From CAUZFZ01 sp963579025 (GTDB lineage: Bacteria; Planctomycetota; Planctomycetia; Planctomycetales; Planctomycetaceae): a DNA stretch of 53,924 nt. Under the pieces are notes generated by a model that saw only the letters and a list, made by a program, of their open reading frames with translations, did no database searches and had not been told where the DNA came from. The position numbers and the translations under genes are program-made. The DNA is taken from contig CAUZFZ010000053.1 in assembly GCA_963579025.1 (NCBI GenBank), positions 1-53,924 on the forward strand. Direction: 5' to 3'. The stretch's first letter is position 1. Every line of letters starts with the position of its first letter. This document shows, piece after piece, positions 43,003 to 52,444 of this stretch.

Positions 43003-45825
43003 ATGGCTTCTCCATTTGCCCTGTTTCGCCGTCACCAGAAAATTCTCACGGTCATCCTCACGGGCCTGGCCATGTTCGCGTTCATCCTGCTTGACCAGGT
43101 GTCTCGCATGGACAGTACGCGGGTCATGCCATTCCTGTTCGCCGCCATGGGCGCCGGTGCCTTCTGGATTTGGGGTGAGGGCAAGAAGGGGAAAGCGGAC
43201 GGGACTCAAATTCTGACCGGAGCCGTTCTGGGTGCCGTCATCGGAGCACTTCCGATTCTGACCGCGCCGGCTGATCGCGGAATCCCAACGAGCATTGGGA
43301 CGATTTCCGAACGCGAACTGTTTGAGTTGAAACAGGATCGTGAAATGGCGAACAGCTTCGTGCGACAGGCTTTTAACGAGCGAGAAAACGCGTTCGGGTT
43401 CCTGCTGCAGCAGTACATGTTCGGCGGCAACTCGACGCAGGAGATTGTGGCGAGACAACTGCTGCTGCACGAAGCGGATCGTCTGGGCATTTCGATCGGC
43501 AACAGTTTCATTAATGACTTCGTCATCGAGGTTTCGGAACAGAAACTGTCCGAGCAGGCGTTTCGTCGAATCCGCGGCCAGCTTGGGCTGGGTCAGGTCC
43601 AGTTGTTCGATCTGCTGCGTGAAGAGTTGCGGGCTCAGGCGGCGTACCGCGTGATCAACCCAGTGGTCGTTCATCTGCCCGAGCAGTACTGGCAGGACTT
43701 CCGCAAAGTCAATGTCCGCCAGTCCGTCGATACGACCGCCATTCCGGTCGAAGCCTTCACGGACGCCGTGGCACAGCCTTCGGACACCTCGCTGCGGGCT
43801 TTGTTCGAGCAATTCGGTGAGCTGTATCCGATGGGACAGGATCCCGGCTTCCTGCAGCCGCAACGTCGCGCGATCGCATGGCTCGAACCGGACATGAAGA
43901 AACTGGAAGCGGCCGTTGGTGAGATCTCAGACGCCGATCTCAAGGCCCGCTACGAAGAACGCAAGGAAAGCTTCTATAAGAAATCACCCGCTCTACCGGA
44001 TCTCGACTTACCGGAATTGGGCAAACCGGATGAAGACACCCCGGAAGCTCCCGAGCCGGGTACTGCGCCGCCAACGGACGGTGACAAAACACCCGCGCCA
44101 GAAAAGCCTGAGGACGGCTCCAAACCGGAGAAGCCGGCTGACGATCCGAACCCGAAACCGGAAGGTGATGCTCCGGCAACTCCGGACAGCCCCGCGAAGC
44201 CCGCGCCTGAAACAAAGACACCGACTGGGGATGTTCCAGCGTCTCCGCCCACCACGGACAAGCCCGAACCCAAATCCGATTCACCTGCAGAATCTGAGAC
44301 ACCGCCGCCGAAATCTGACGACGAAAACTCCTGCCAGGATGAACCGGCCGCTGAAACCGCGAAGCCTGCAGATCCACCGGCTGATACCGAAGCCAAAGCA
44401 GCAACCGAACCCCCAACACCGGCGGACAGCGAAAAGCCACCAGTGGCGAAACCGGGTGAGCCGAAAACTCCTGACAAGCCAGCCGAGACACCGGCCGCTG
44501 CACCGGACAAGCCAGCTAGCGAGCCGACAGATAAGCCTGAATCTCCAGCGCCTGCCGATACACCTGCGGCAGAAACTCCAGAGGGAACAGACAAACCCAC
44601 CGACAAACCAGAATCGACCGACAAACCGGAGACTCCCAAAGTCGAGTACGAGCCCTTCGAAGACGTTCGCGACGAACTGCTGAAGCTGGTCAAAGAAGAG
44701 CGGACCCGTGAACTCGTCGATGAGCGGGTTAAGCAGGCGGTTGACAAGATTGGCCAGCTTCGACGAACGCTCAGAACGGAGATTCAGGCGACAACCAGTG
44801 CGAGTGACACAAGCGAGGCGGTCGATGACACCGAGAGTTTCGAAGCGCGTCAGAAGGCTCAGGAAGCAGAGCTCGGGAAACGTCTCGCAGAGAATGCCGC
44901 CACCTGGGCGGCAGAAAACGGGTTTCAGTTCAGGGAGACGGAAGCGCTGTCTCAGCAGGAATTGGTTGACCACGAGGACTATGGGAAATCGATCGCTGTC
45001 GCGCGCGACCCATTCGACATGGAGGCTTTCTCGCGAAATCAGTTCCGGCAGATGCCGCAGACATTGACGGTGGCTCAGCGGTTGTTCTCGGCATCATCCG
45101 CTCTATTCGTTGTAGAGACGTCCGAAGGCCAATCGTCTGACCCGGATGCTGGCGAAGTTAAGTTTGCATGGTGGGTGACCAGGGATGTCGAAGCGCATGT
45201 TGCGACCTTCGACGAAGCGGGCGTTCGGAAACAGGTCGAGAAAGCCCACCGCCTGCGGGAGGCTCAACCGGTCGCCGAAAAACGGGCCGAGGCAATCGCA
45301 GCACTGATTACCGAAGGCCTGAAGAAGGACAGCGGCGAGCCAGGCATTCTCGCGACGATGTCCGATGCGGTGGCCGAGCAAACGGTCACGGGCGACAAGG
45401 ACTCGGTTCAGTTGACGGTTCTGCCCAGTCCGCCGTTTTCGTGGCTGCAGCGATCGTTTTCCGGAATGCAGTCCAATCCGTTTGCACAGCAGCCGCAGGT
45501 TGAGTTTGGTCGCATTCCCGGAGTCGAAGGCGCCGGCGATGAGTTCATGCAAACCGTGACCGAGATGCAGGTTGGCGAAGTGAAAGCCATCCCGAACTTT
45601 GACCGCTCGGTGTACTACGTCGTCCATGTGAAGGCACGCACGCCAGGGCCTGAAGACACACTGGGCATTGAAGCCCTGCAGCAGCAGTTTCTGAGTGAGA
45701 AGGCTCCGGAATCCCCATTGTTCGGTGGTCTGGCGCGGTCGCAGTCGAGCGAGATTCGACAGCAGTGGATGACGGAATTCCTCAAGCGATACGACGTCGA
45801 CCCTCAGGTGCTCAATTCGATCTGA
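43003..45825 (+). CDS. PpiD/SurA-like membrane-anchored chaperone with Pro/Glu/Lys linker, 940 aa
   Basis: Three membrane helices near residues 13-31, 42-57 and 69-88, then a SurA/PpiD-type N-terminal domain (RQAFNERENAFGFLLQQYMF, ARQLLLHEADRLGISI, FRRIRGQLGLGQVQLFDLLR). A disordered Pro/Glu/Lys/Thr/Ala linker fills about 327-546 (43985-44640). After this come VEYEPFEDVRDELLKLVKEE and a C-terminal part that resembles a PPIC domain end (YYVVHVKARTPGPEDTL). It likely assists folding of exported proteins. The start at 43003 fits the membrane anchor; ATG 42961 is an alternative, and the frame is open back to 42736. Confidence 0.75.
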   Translation: MASPFALFRRHQKILTVILTGLAMFAFILLDQVSRMDSTRVMPFLFAAMGAGAFWIWGEGKKGKADGTQILTGAVLGAVIGALPILTAPADRGIPTSIGTISERELFELKQDREMANSFVRQAFNERENAFGFLLQQYMFGGNSTQEIVARQLLLHEADRLGISIGNSFINDFVIEVSEQKLSEQAFRRIRGQLGLGQVQLFDLLREELRAQAAYRVINPVVVHLPEQYWQDFRKVNVRQSVDTTAIPVEAFTDAVAQPSDTSLRALFEQFGELYPMGQDPGFLQPQRRAIAWLEPDMKKLEAAVGEISDADLKARYEERKESFYKKSPALPDLDLPELGKPDEDTPEAPEPGTAPPTDGDKTPAPEKPEDGSKPEKPADDPNPKPEGDAPATPDSPAKPAPETKTPTGDVPASPPTTDKPEPKSDSPAESETPPPKSDDENSCQDEPAAETAKPADPPADTEAKAATEPPTPADSEKPPVAKPGEPKTPDKPAETPAAAPDKPASEPTDKPESPAPADTPAAETPEGTDKPTDKPESTDKPETPKVEYEPFEDVRDELLKLVKEERTRELVDERVKQAVDKIGQLRRTLRTEIQATTSASDTSEAVDDTESFEARQKAQEAELGKRLAENAATWAAENGFQFRETEALSQQELVDHEDYGKSIAVARDPFDMEAFSRNQFRQMPQTLTVAQRLFSASSALFVVETSEGQSSDPDAGEVKFAWWVTRDVEAHVATFDEAGVRKQVEKAHRLREAQPVAEKRAEAIAALITEGLKKDSGEPGILATMSDAVAEQTVTGDKDSVQLTVLPSPPFSWLQRSFSGMQSNPFAQQPQVEFGRIPGVEGAGDEFMQTVTEMQVGEVKAIPNFDRSVYYVVHVKARTPGPEDTLGIEALQQQFLSEKAPESPLFGGLARSQSSEIRQQWMTEFLKRYDVDPQVLNSI

Positions 45826-45858
45826 GATAGCGCGAAGTCGACGCAGGCATCGCCCGGC

Positions 45859-46545
45859 TCAACTCTGCGGATCGAGTCGTTGGATCGCCTGGCGGAACTC
45901 CTGCAGGAGCGACGTCTCGTCCAGATCAAGTCGACGTTGCAGCAGTGTGGCCGCTGTGTCGAAAGGAAATCCCGGCAGACACACCGATGGGTCGACCTCG
46001 ACATACGCCCCTTCCTGCAGGCGGTAGACCGTGATCTGCTCGTCACACCAGCGCCACAGTTCCGGAATTCCGAACGCGGCGTAAATGCCCATCCGGACCG
46101 TCGACAGGGATGACACATCAACTTCAATCGTCAGGTCTGGTGGAGGGTCGATACTCGGATCGTAGTCATCTCGTGTCCGAACATCTGACTCGTGCTGGAT
46201 GAAGTACGATTGGTCCGGTTCGAAGCCCTTTTCACGGAGTTCCGCACTGATGGTGGTCGATCCGCCACTCTGGAGCGGAATACTCCGCTCTTCAGTCCAG
46301 GCAATCACCATGCGGTTGAGGAGAGCCGCAATACGTTCGTGGAGTCGTCCAGGTGACATCAGAATCAATTCCCCTTCGTCGTAAGTCATTTGGACTTTGA
46401 AGTTCTCCTTAACTGAGCGAAGCGCTTCGTAGCTCTGCCAGGAAACTCCAGAAAGCCAGACGACGGAATCGGCAAAACTCTGAGCTTTGGGCGATCGCGT
46501 CGCTCTATCGGAGTCGTTCGCGAGGCTGGCTTCGGCGACGCTCAT
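45859..46545 (-). CDS. Uma2-family nuclease, 228 aa
   Basis: A Uma2 (DUF820) protein: FKVQMTYDEGELILMSPGRL near the start, then GFEPDQSYFIQH with the catalytic aspartate, then PPPDLTIEVDVSSLS in place of the usual E-x-S/T-x-K, and GIPELWRWCDEQITVYRL. A short C-terminal helix follows. GAGGA lies 9 bases before the ATG. No coiled-coil tail, unlike the Uma2 protein at 12222. It converges on the chaperone gene with a 33-base gap. Confidence 0.9.
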   Translation of the reverse strand: MSVAEASLANDSDRATRSPKAQSFADSVVWLSGVSWQSYEALRSVKENFKVQMTYDEGELILMSPGRLHERIAALLNRMVIAWTEERSIPLQSGGSTTISAELREKGFEPDQSYFIQHESDVRTRDDYDPSIDPPPDLTIEVDVSSLSTVRMGIYAAFGIPELWRWCDEQITVYRLQEGAYVEVDPSVCLPGFPFDTAATLLQRRLDLDETSLLQEFRQAIQRLDPQS

Positions 46546-46723
46546 TTGAGTGTCCTCAAATTCTTGAATTCTGATGCACCCGAGAGGGTAAGGTGATTCT
46601 ACGGCGGCAGGTCAGCCAGGGAAATCCGGAACGCTTGTCGGTCTCATTGGAAGAATCTGGCAATTCTGCCAGGTTGCATGGACGATAAACGATCCGTTCC
46701 GAATACCGGCAGCATATCCATTT

Positions 46724-47284
46724 ATGTCCGAATCGTCTGAAAAACAGTTGAAGCGTCGACTCACTCCACGGGAATTGCTGCGCACGATTCTGATGCTGGA
46801 CGATACGCCGCATTCGATCGCACTGGGCACATCCATCGGCATGTTCATCGGGTTGACGCCGACGGTCGGCATTCAGATGGGCCTTGTGCTGATCTTCGCA
46901 TTCCTGGTCCGACCGCTGTTCTCGTTCAACAAAGTGGCTGCCGTGCTGACGGTGTATATCTCGAACCCGTTCACCGTCGCGCCGATTTACTGGGGCTGCT
47001 ACAAGCTGGGAACGGTGTTCGTTGAAGGACACGTCACCTACGAGGACTTTGCCGCTATTGTGGAGTACCACAACTTCCGTGAATGGTGGGATACGGCGAC
47101 GTCGCTGGTCGTCGATGTGGGAACTCCGCTGCTGGTGGGCTCACTGATCGTAGCCGTGCTGACATCCGTCCCGACGTACCCGATCATGCTGTGGCTGATC
47201 CAGCATCTGCGTCCCACCAAAGTTGCCAGCAGCGCAGCCGCGGAAGTCGCCGTCGCGAGCACGACCGACGATCCGGCCGCATAA
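46724..47284 (+). CDS. DUF2062 membrane protein, 186 aa
   Basis: Matches DUF2062 by DTPHSIALGTSIGMFIGLTP, then TVGIQMGLVLIFAFLVR and the conserved YISNPFTVAPIYWGCYKLG. Three membrane helices and a terminal hydrophobic segment (LLVGSLIVAVLTSVPTYPIM). Function unproven; members often occur near glycosyl transferases or envelope genes. No clear SD. The sigma-factor gene starts 98 bases downstream. Confidence 0.85.
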   Translation: MSESSEKQLKRRLTPRELLRTILMLDDTPHSIALGTSIGMFIGLTPTVGIQMGLVLIFAFLVRPLFSFNKVAAVLTVYISNPFTVAPIYWGCYKLGTVFVEGHVTYEDFAAIVEYHNFREWWDTATSLVVDVGTPLLVGSLIVAVLTSVPTYPIMLWLIQHLRPTKVASSAAAEVAVASTTDDPAA

Positions 47285-47382
47285 CCGGAACCTTGTAAAT
47301 TCCTCGACCTCGGGGAAACTTTCGGGCTCGGTCGTGGTTTATCAGGAACGGCGATCTCTCAATTGTCAGACCCGAGCATTGC

Positions 47383-48000
47383 ATGTCGGCAGTCATCAGC
47401 GAGCCCCAACAGAACGCCTGGCTGAGAGATCCAGACGTCCAGCGCATGCTTCGTGTGCGTGACGGCGATGATGCAGCGTTCGGGGAACTGGTCGAACAGT
47501 ATCAGGACCGTTTGATCGGCATTTTCTCACATCTGCTGCAGGATGCTCAGTCGGCCGAAGACCTGGCCCAGGATGTGTTTCTACGTGTCTACCGGGCTCG
47601 TGAGCGGTACGAGCCCACCGCGAAATTCGCGACATGGCTGTTCCGCATTGCAAATAATCTGGCCATCAACCGTCGTCGCAAGCTGTCGCGTCAGAAAGAG
47701 GTGCAGCTCAAGGTGACCGAGTCCGGACCGCTCGGACCACGGCCGGAAGAAATGCTGGCAACCGAAAAGTCCGCTCTGATGCCCACGCGTCGAGTCGATA
47801 AACAGGAAATGCGCGAGATTGTCCGCGAGGCGATGGACACTCTGAACGAACGCCAGCGGATGGCTCTACTGCTCAATAAATTCGAGCACATGAGCTATGC
47901 CGATATTGCCGAGTCAATGGACCTTACGGTACAGGCCGTGAAGTCATTATTGACCCGCGCCCGGGAAAACCTTCGAACCAAACTGGAACCGTACCTTTAA
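47383..48000 (+). CDS. ECF-type RNA polymerase sigma factor, 205 aa
   Basis: An extracytoplasmic-function sigma factor. Region 2 (about 25-95) includes FGELVEQYQDRLIGIFSHLL, the core-binding DAQSAEDLAQDVFLRVYRAR and FATWLFRIANNLAINRRR. Region 4 (about 145-200) is LNERQRMALLLNKFEHMSYA and the helix-turn-helix DIAESMDLTVQAVKSLLTRA. The linker is long and carries LGPRPEE. It directs RNA polymerase to envelope-stress-type promoters. The next gene encodes its likely anti-sigma factor. Confidence 0.94.
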   Translation: MSAVISEPQQNAWLRDPDVQRMLRVRDGDDAAFGELVEQYQDRLIGIFSHLLQDAQSAEDLAQDVFLRVYRARERYEPTAKFATWLFRIANNLAINRRRKLSRQKEVQLKVTESGPLGPRPEEMLATEKSALMPTRRVDKQEMREIVREAMDTLNERQRMALLLNKFEHMSYADIAESMDLTVQAVKSLLTRARENLRTKLEPYL

Positions 48001-48070
48001 GGCAAGTTCTCCTCTGCCGTCACATGAACACTGCTATCAGGCGAGTCGGCACGACATTCGGTAACCAACC

Positions 48071-48610
48071 ATGACATCCTCAAACCAGACACAATCAGCG
48101 CCGAATCAACCTGAAGAACTGATTGCGTATCTCGACGGCGAGCTGAATGATGCAGCGGCAGCCAACGTGGAAGAGAGGCTGGCCAGGGATCCGCAGGTCC
48201 GACAGACGGTTGAGAAACTGACTCGCGCGTGGGACCTGCTTGATCTGTTGCCCGCCGCAAGAGCATCCAGTGATTTCACGGAGAGAACGCTGTCAGCGAT
48301 TGGCACGCAGCGAAAGTCTGCCGACAACGCCGATACCAAATACCTGCCCGTCGGTCCTGGACGCCGAGTTCGAGCCTCCGGCGGTCGATGGGCAATTCGG
48401 GTGGTCGGTCTGATCGGGCTGCTGATCGCTGCAGCCGTCGGATTCAATGGCTCGTTCCGTCGAAATGCCGAACCAATCGATAAGTTGCTGACTGAGCTAC
48501 CGCTGATCGAACGGCTGGATCAGTATCAGGCGGTCGGCGATGTCGAGTTTCTTCGTCACTTAGCGTCCAGTGGTTTGTTTGATGAGCAATCCGATTCTCA
48601 ACTCAAATGA
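48071..48610 (+). CDS. Membrane anti-sigma factor, 179 aa
   Basis: N-terminal anti-sigma-like domain (EELIAYLDGELNDAAAANVE, then ERLARDPQVRQTVEKL), which lacks the HxxxCxxC zinc motif of classical ZAS proteins. One membrane helix near residues 104-122 (WAIRVVGLIGLLIAAAVGF). A short periplasmic part follows. It would hold the ECF sigma factor at the membrane until an envelope signal releases it. Starts 71 bases after the sigma gene and overlaps the next gene by 29 bases. Confidence 0.82.
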   Translation: MTSSNQTQSAPNQPEELIAYLDGELNDAAAANVEERLARDPQVRQTVEKLTRAWDLLDLLPAARASSDFTERTLSAIGTQRKSADNADTKYLPVGPGRRVRASGGRWAIRVVGLIGLLIAAAVGFNGSFRRNAEPIDKLLTELPLIERLDQYQAVGDVEFLRHLASSGLFDEQSDSQLK

Positions 48611-49838
48611 AGCCCCGGCCGGACCCGGCAGGCGGTTCGTGACGTGGCTGAGCGATTACGCCTGGCTGCTGGCCGGGTGCCTGTTCGTGCTGGTGTTTGT
48701 GCAGTCCGGCTCGAAACAGGCCGAGAATGCCAGCATGCGCGAGAACCGCAAGCGCATCGAAGACATGCCCCGCACCGACCGCGAGCGGCTGCGACACAAC
48801 CAGAGTGAGTTCGACTCCTTGACCGCGGACGAAGAGAAACGATGCCGTGAGCTGCACAAAGCCATCGCCCAGGACGACAAACTGGACCGGACGCTTTCAG
48901 CCTGGCACAACTGGCTGGCAACGCTGTCCATCGACCAGCGCGAGAAGATCATGCGGACGAAGGACCCCGCAGAGCGGATCAAGTTGATTCAGTCTGTCCG
49001 CGAACAGCAGCGGTCCCGACGCGACTGGCCCGGTCGCCGCATGTTTGACGGACAGTGGGGACGAGGCCCGAAGTCGTCCGTGCGATTCGGCACGCAGGAC
49101 TACGAATCCATGCTGCAGAGCGCTGGTCGCTGGTGCGAAGTCTCAACGCAACCCACGAGCCAGGACCCGAAGTCAGTACTGTCCCATCACGTCCTGATCG
49201 TCACCGAGTTACTCGACCGCGTCTTCCCCGGTTGGGATCGTTTCGGCTCGGCAAACGGTCCGCGGATGCCGCGTCCTCGACCCGAGTTTCCTGCTGAACT
49301 GCGTGCCAGCCTGATTGATGCGATTCGCGATCCGGCGATTAAACGCATGTTGCGAGACCGTCCCGATTCGGAGCAGTCGACCTCATCACAAAGCGTCATG
49401 TTGATGTCGTTCTTTGTGCGTGGTTTATTCGACGAGGCCCGTCGTCTGGTTGTTCATCAACGACCCACTGAAGACGACCGGTTGGCGATCTACCTCAAGC
49501 TGCCGGAAGACAAACGGGCAGAACTTGATCGCCTGCCACGGGAGTTCTTCAACTATCGGATTCAATGGATGTCGATGCTGAAGACGCTGGATCCGGACAC
49601 AGCTCACCGGTTCGACCGGCTGTCGAATCTCATCGAGCGGATGAGTAGTCGCGGCCCGGGCCCGGGACAGAGCCCCGGCCGGCGACAGAACGGCGATGCT
49701 CCAGCACGACCGGGAGAGAGACCGCCTGGACGATTCGGTGAGGGTCGGCCTGGTGAACCACCGCAATTCGAAGGCAGAGGCAACCGTCCACCCGGAGACC
49801 CGCCGCCACCATCACGTGATGACCGAGACCGGCGATGA
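48582..49838 (+). CDS. Membrane-anchored helical protein with Pro/Gly/Arg tail, 418 aa
   Basis: No named family is certain. An N-terminal anchor lies at about 22-40 (DYAWLLAGCLFVLVFVQSG), followed by a long charged helical region with REKIMRTKDPAERIKLIQSV-type segments and KLPEDKRAELDRLPREFF, which recalls CpxP/DUF3106-type periplasmic helical sensors. The last about 60 residues are low complexity (GPGPGQSPGRRQNGDAPARP). The start at 48582 overlaps the anti-sigma gene by 29 bases; the end overlaps the GDPD gene. Position suggests it senses the envelope state for the sigma/anti-sigma pair. Confidence 0.7.
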   Translation: MSNPILNSNEAPAGPGRRFVTWLSDYAWLLAGCLFVLVFVQSGSKQAENASMRENRKRIEDMPRTDRERLRHNQSEFDSLTADEEKRCRELHKAIAQDDKLDRTLSAWHNWLATLSIDQREKIMRTKDPAERIKLIQSVREQQRSRRDWPGRRMFDGQWGRGPKSSVRFGTQDYESMLQSAGRWCEVSTQPTSQDPKSVLSHHVLIVTELLDRVFPGWDRFGSANGPRMPRPRPEFPAELRASLIDAIRDPAIKRMLRDRPDSEQSTSSQSVMLMSFFVRGLFDEARRLVVHQRPTEDDRLAIYLKLPEDKRAELDRLPREFFNYRIQWMSMLKTLDPDTAHRFDRLSNLIERMSSRGPGPGQSPGRRQNGDAPARPGERPPGRFGEGRPGEPPQFEGRGNRPPGDPPPPSRDDRDRR

Positions 49839-50632
49839 ATGACGACCGTGGTTGCGACACAGGAGACGTGTTTGACTGCGGCATCGAAGTTGTCGCGCAT
49901 CGTGGGGCGTCAGCTGATGCACCCGAAAACACCCTGGCGTCCGTTCGAATGGCGTGGGACCAGGCAGCGGCGGCTGTCGAGATCGACATTCACCTGTCAG
50001 CCGATGGGCACGCTGTCGTCATCCACGACGACACTCTGAATCGAACGGCCGGCATCGACGCCGGTGTGACCGAACGAACGCTGCGCGAACTGCAGTCATA
50101 CGACGTTGGCCGATGGAAAGGCCGCGAATGGGCCGGCGAGACAATTCCCAGTCTCGGGCAGGTCATCGAGACAATCCCGATCGGACGGAGACTGTTCGTC
50201 GAGATCAAGTCCGGCCCGCAGACGATCGAAGCCATCGGTCGTGATCTGGCGCTGGTCGCGGATCGTCCCGAAGCCGTCGTTCTGTTGTGCTTCGATGTCA
50301 ATGTCCTGGCTGCCGCCAACCGGCGGTTCCCTCAGCATCCGCTGCTTTTCGGTGTCGAGCAGAAAAAGTCGAGCGACGGCGACTGGCAACCTGGACTGGA
50401 CGAGATCATCAACACCGCCGTCCAAAACGCAGCCACAGGAGTCGACTTGTCCTGGACGCCGGCCGTCGATGCGCGAGCCGTCTCGCAGTTGAAGCAGGCA
50501 CGACTTCGGACTGCAGTGTGGACCGTTAATGACCCGTCCGAAGCACATCGTGTCCGTGACGCGGGAATCCAAAGCATCACAACGGACTGTCCCGTAGTGA
50601 TTCGGCGGGCGTTGTTGCCGGATTCACTCTAA
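49835..50632 (+). CDS. Glycerophosphodiester phosphodiesterase, 265 aa
   Basis: GDPD-type TIM barrel: catalytic AHRGASADAPENT (His22, Arg23), EIDIHLSADGHAVVIHDDTL (Glu49, Asp51, His64) and FVEIKSG, ending with TAVWTVNDPSEAHRVRDAGI. It splits glycerophosphodiesters into glycerol-3-phosphate and an alcohol, as in phospholipid turnover. No signal peptide, so it is cytoplasmic. Its ATG overlaps the preceding stop (ATGA), so translation is coupled. It overlaps the convergent glycosyltransferase gene by 4 bases. Confidence 0.93.
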   Translation: MNDDRGCDTGDVFDCGIEVVAHRGASADAPENTLASVRMAWDQAAAAVEIDIHLSADGHAVVIHDDTLNRTAGIDAGVTERTLRELQSYDVGRWKGREWAGETIPSLGQVIETIPIGRRLFVEIKSGPQTIEAIGRDLALVADRPEAVVLLCFDVNVLAAANRRFPQHPLLFGVEQKKSSDGDWQPGLDEIINTAVQNAATGVDLSWTPAVDARAVSQLKQARLRTAVWTVNDPSEAHRVRDAGIQSITTDCPVVIRRALLPDSL

Positions 50633-52023
50633 TGCCGAGTGACCGTGCCGGGTTCCGCAGCCAGTTGCGTGGGCCGATTCGCATAATCCCACGACGCGAC
50701 ATCTGATTCGCCCGACGTCGTCGACCGGACTGTCACCAGAACTCGATTTCCGCGCGGGACTGTGGCTTCAGAGATCGACACGATCGCTCCGTCCTGCGAC
50801 ACGTCACGAACCTGCGAGGCGATGTCCCGAACACTCACATCACAGCGAGCACGACTTTCGGACTGGACGAGGACTGCGGCCATCATCGCGGAGACCCCTG
50901 TCGCGGCGTACCGGGCGCCGGCTTTGACCTTGTCACTATCCACAAGATTCAGCCGCAGCGTGACGGAGTTGATCAGCCATTCGAGCCCGATTGCCGCCAG
51001 GACACTCCACGCACCGGCCGCTGCCAGGCAGTCGTGCATGTGCTGCGGTCGGATGATCAGCACGGCGATCGGACAGAATAGAGCCTGGCTCCAGATGAGA
51101 CGCTCGCGTGAATTCACGTCGCCCAGCGCTTCGTGTCGTGTGGCCCACAGGCCGACCGGTATCAGCAGTCCCCAGGGAAGAGTGCACTTCAGCAGTTCAA
51201 CGGTCTGTTCCATGGGAGACCAGCCGGTCAACGCACTGAACTCCAGCCACTGCCACACGTACTGTGTCCCGTTGGTACGCACACTTACCGCCAGCGGCCA
51301 TGCCACGGCGACCGCAGCAAAGCCGAGACTCCCCCAGAGCCAGATGTATTTCCTGGCCGCTTCACGGCGACGCAACAGCAGCCAGGAACCGATGGGGACG
51401 AACATCACTGCCACCAACGACGTGACGTCCGCGGCAATCGACACAACGCCGGCTAATAGAAACAAGGCCAGTACTTGACCGCTGCGCGCGGAGAACAGTG
51501 ATTCGTAACTGACGGGACGAACGGCACGTGCCGCGGAATGGCGTGATTCCGATTCGATGCCGGCCAGCAACCGCAAGACAGCCGTTGCGGCGGCTGTTAA
51601 CCAGATCAGGTGACCTCCCGCGACGAGATCGCCCGCGAGTCCGAATGTGGTCAGCAAAACGACACCCGCCAGCACTCCGCAGCGTCGCCCGCCGCACTGT
51701 GCTGCCAGGTCAGCCGTGAACAGGGATGCGAGAATCAGGCCGATCAAACCAGACGCCCGCAGTGCCAGAATCGGGTCTCCCGTGAGTGGCAGCAGCAGGC
51801 CAGCCATCCACTGCATCAACGGTGACGCATCGCTCCACGCGGCTCCGCCAAGAGTCGGGACGAGCCAGTCGCCTGAAGTGCTCATCTCACTGAGGCTCAA
51901 CCCCATGACGGCTTCAGCGAGCCCGCTGGCGTGATGGCTGAAGAAGGCACCTGCCGTGACGAGCAGCGCAGCCAGAATGAGCCATCCGCGATCTTTGAGG
52001 CTCAGTCTGGGCAGGTTCGTCAT
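50629..52023 (-). CDS. GT39/ArnT-like membrane glycosyltransferase family protein, 464 aa
   Basis: A polytopic membrane protein with about nine hydrophobic segments. Its opening has the order seen in ArnT/PMT-type transferases (AEAVMGLSLSEMSTSGDWLV, then PTLGGAAWSDASPLMQWMAG), but the usual acidic DE-x-Y site is altered, so activity is uncertain. A short soluble C-terminus (from about 395) follows. I start at 52023 (MTNLPRLS); the frame is open for 58 more codons but those have no membrane pattern. Such proteins move sugars from lipid carriers to acceptors outside the membrane. Confidence 0.7.
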   Translation of the reverse strand: MTNLPRLSLKDRGWLILAALLVTAGAFFSHHASGLAEAVMGLSLSEMSTSGDWLVPTLGGAAWSDASPLMQWMAGLLLPLTGDPILALRASGLIGLILASLFTADLAAQCGGRRCGVLAGVVLLTTFGLAGDLVAGGHLIWLTAAATAVLRLLAGIESESRHSAARAVRPVSYESLFSARSGQVLALFLLAGVVSIAADVTSLVAVMFVPIGSWLLLRRREAARKYIWLWGSLGFAAVAVAWPLAVSVRTNGTQYVWQWLEFSALTGWSPMEQTVELLKCTLPWGLLIPVGLWATRHEALGDVNSRERLIWSQALFCPIAVLIIRPQHMHDCLAAAGAWSVLAAIGLEWLINSVTLRLNLVDSDKVKAGARYAATGVSAMMAAVLVQSESRARCDVSVRDIASQVRDVSQDGAIVSISEATVPRGNRVLVTVRSTTSGESDVASWDYANRPTQLAAEPGTVTRH

Positions 52024-52444
52024 CGTCGACCCTGTCTCGCGAACGATCGTGCGTGCAATCATCAACACGCGAGACGCAACATGAAGGAGGCTCTGGTGTC
52101 GCAGTCCGTGGCGTAAACGGACTGACAGAACATCGGCAGAAAGAGCGTTCACCTGCAGCGCACCGATCATCTCCGGATGCAGAAACTGCAGTCGCACTCC
52201 TGACCGATTCGGCTGTGACGAATGCGGTGGGTCCGTTCGTATCGATCAGGTGATCTAGACAATTCAGCCACGGCTGATCTGTCTTGTCGGCATAGTCACA
52301 GAGGCATACTGTGGACTGGAGTGGCCTGACAAACGGACAATCAATCTGACCAGACGTCCGGAACGTCGCGAGGAACGCGGCGCCCGTCCTGCCCACGAGC
52401 GGGACTCGGCAATTCGTTGAGGCGAATATCAGGAAAGACACGAC

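Noticed and set aside
43916..44747. Two extra long frames (255 aa plus and 257 aa minus) across the chaperone linker
   Set aside because: They reflect the low-complexity linker; no start signal or natural composition.
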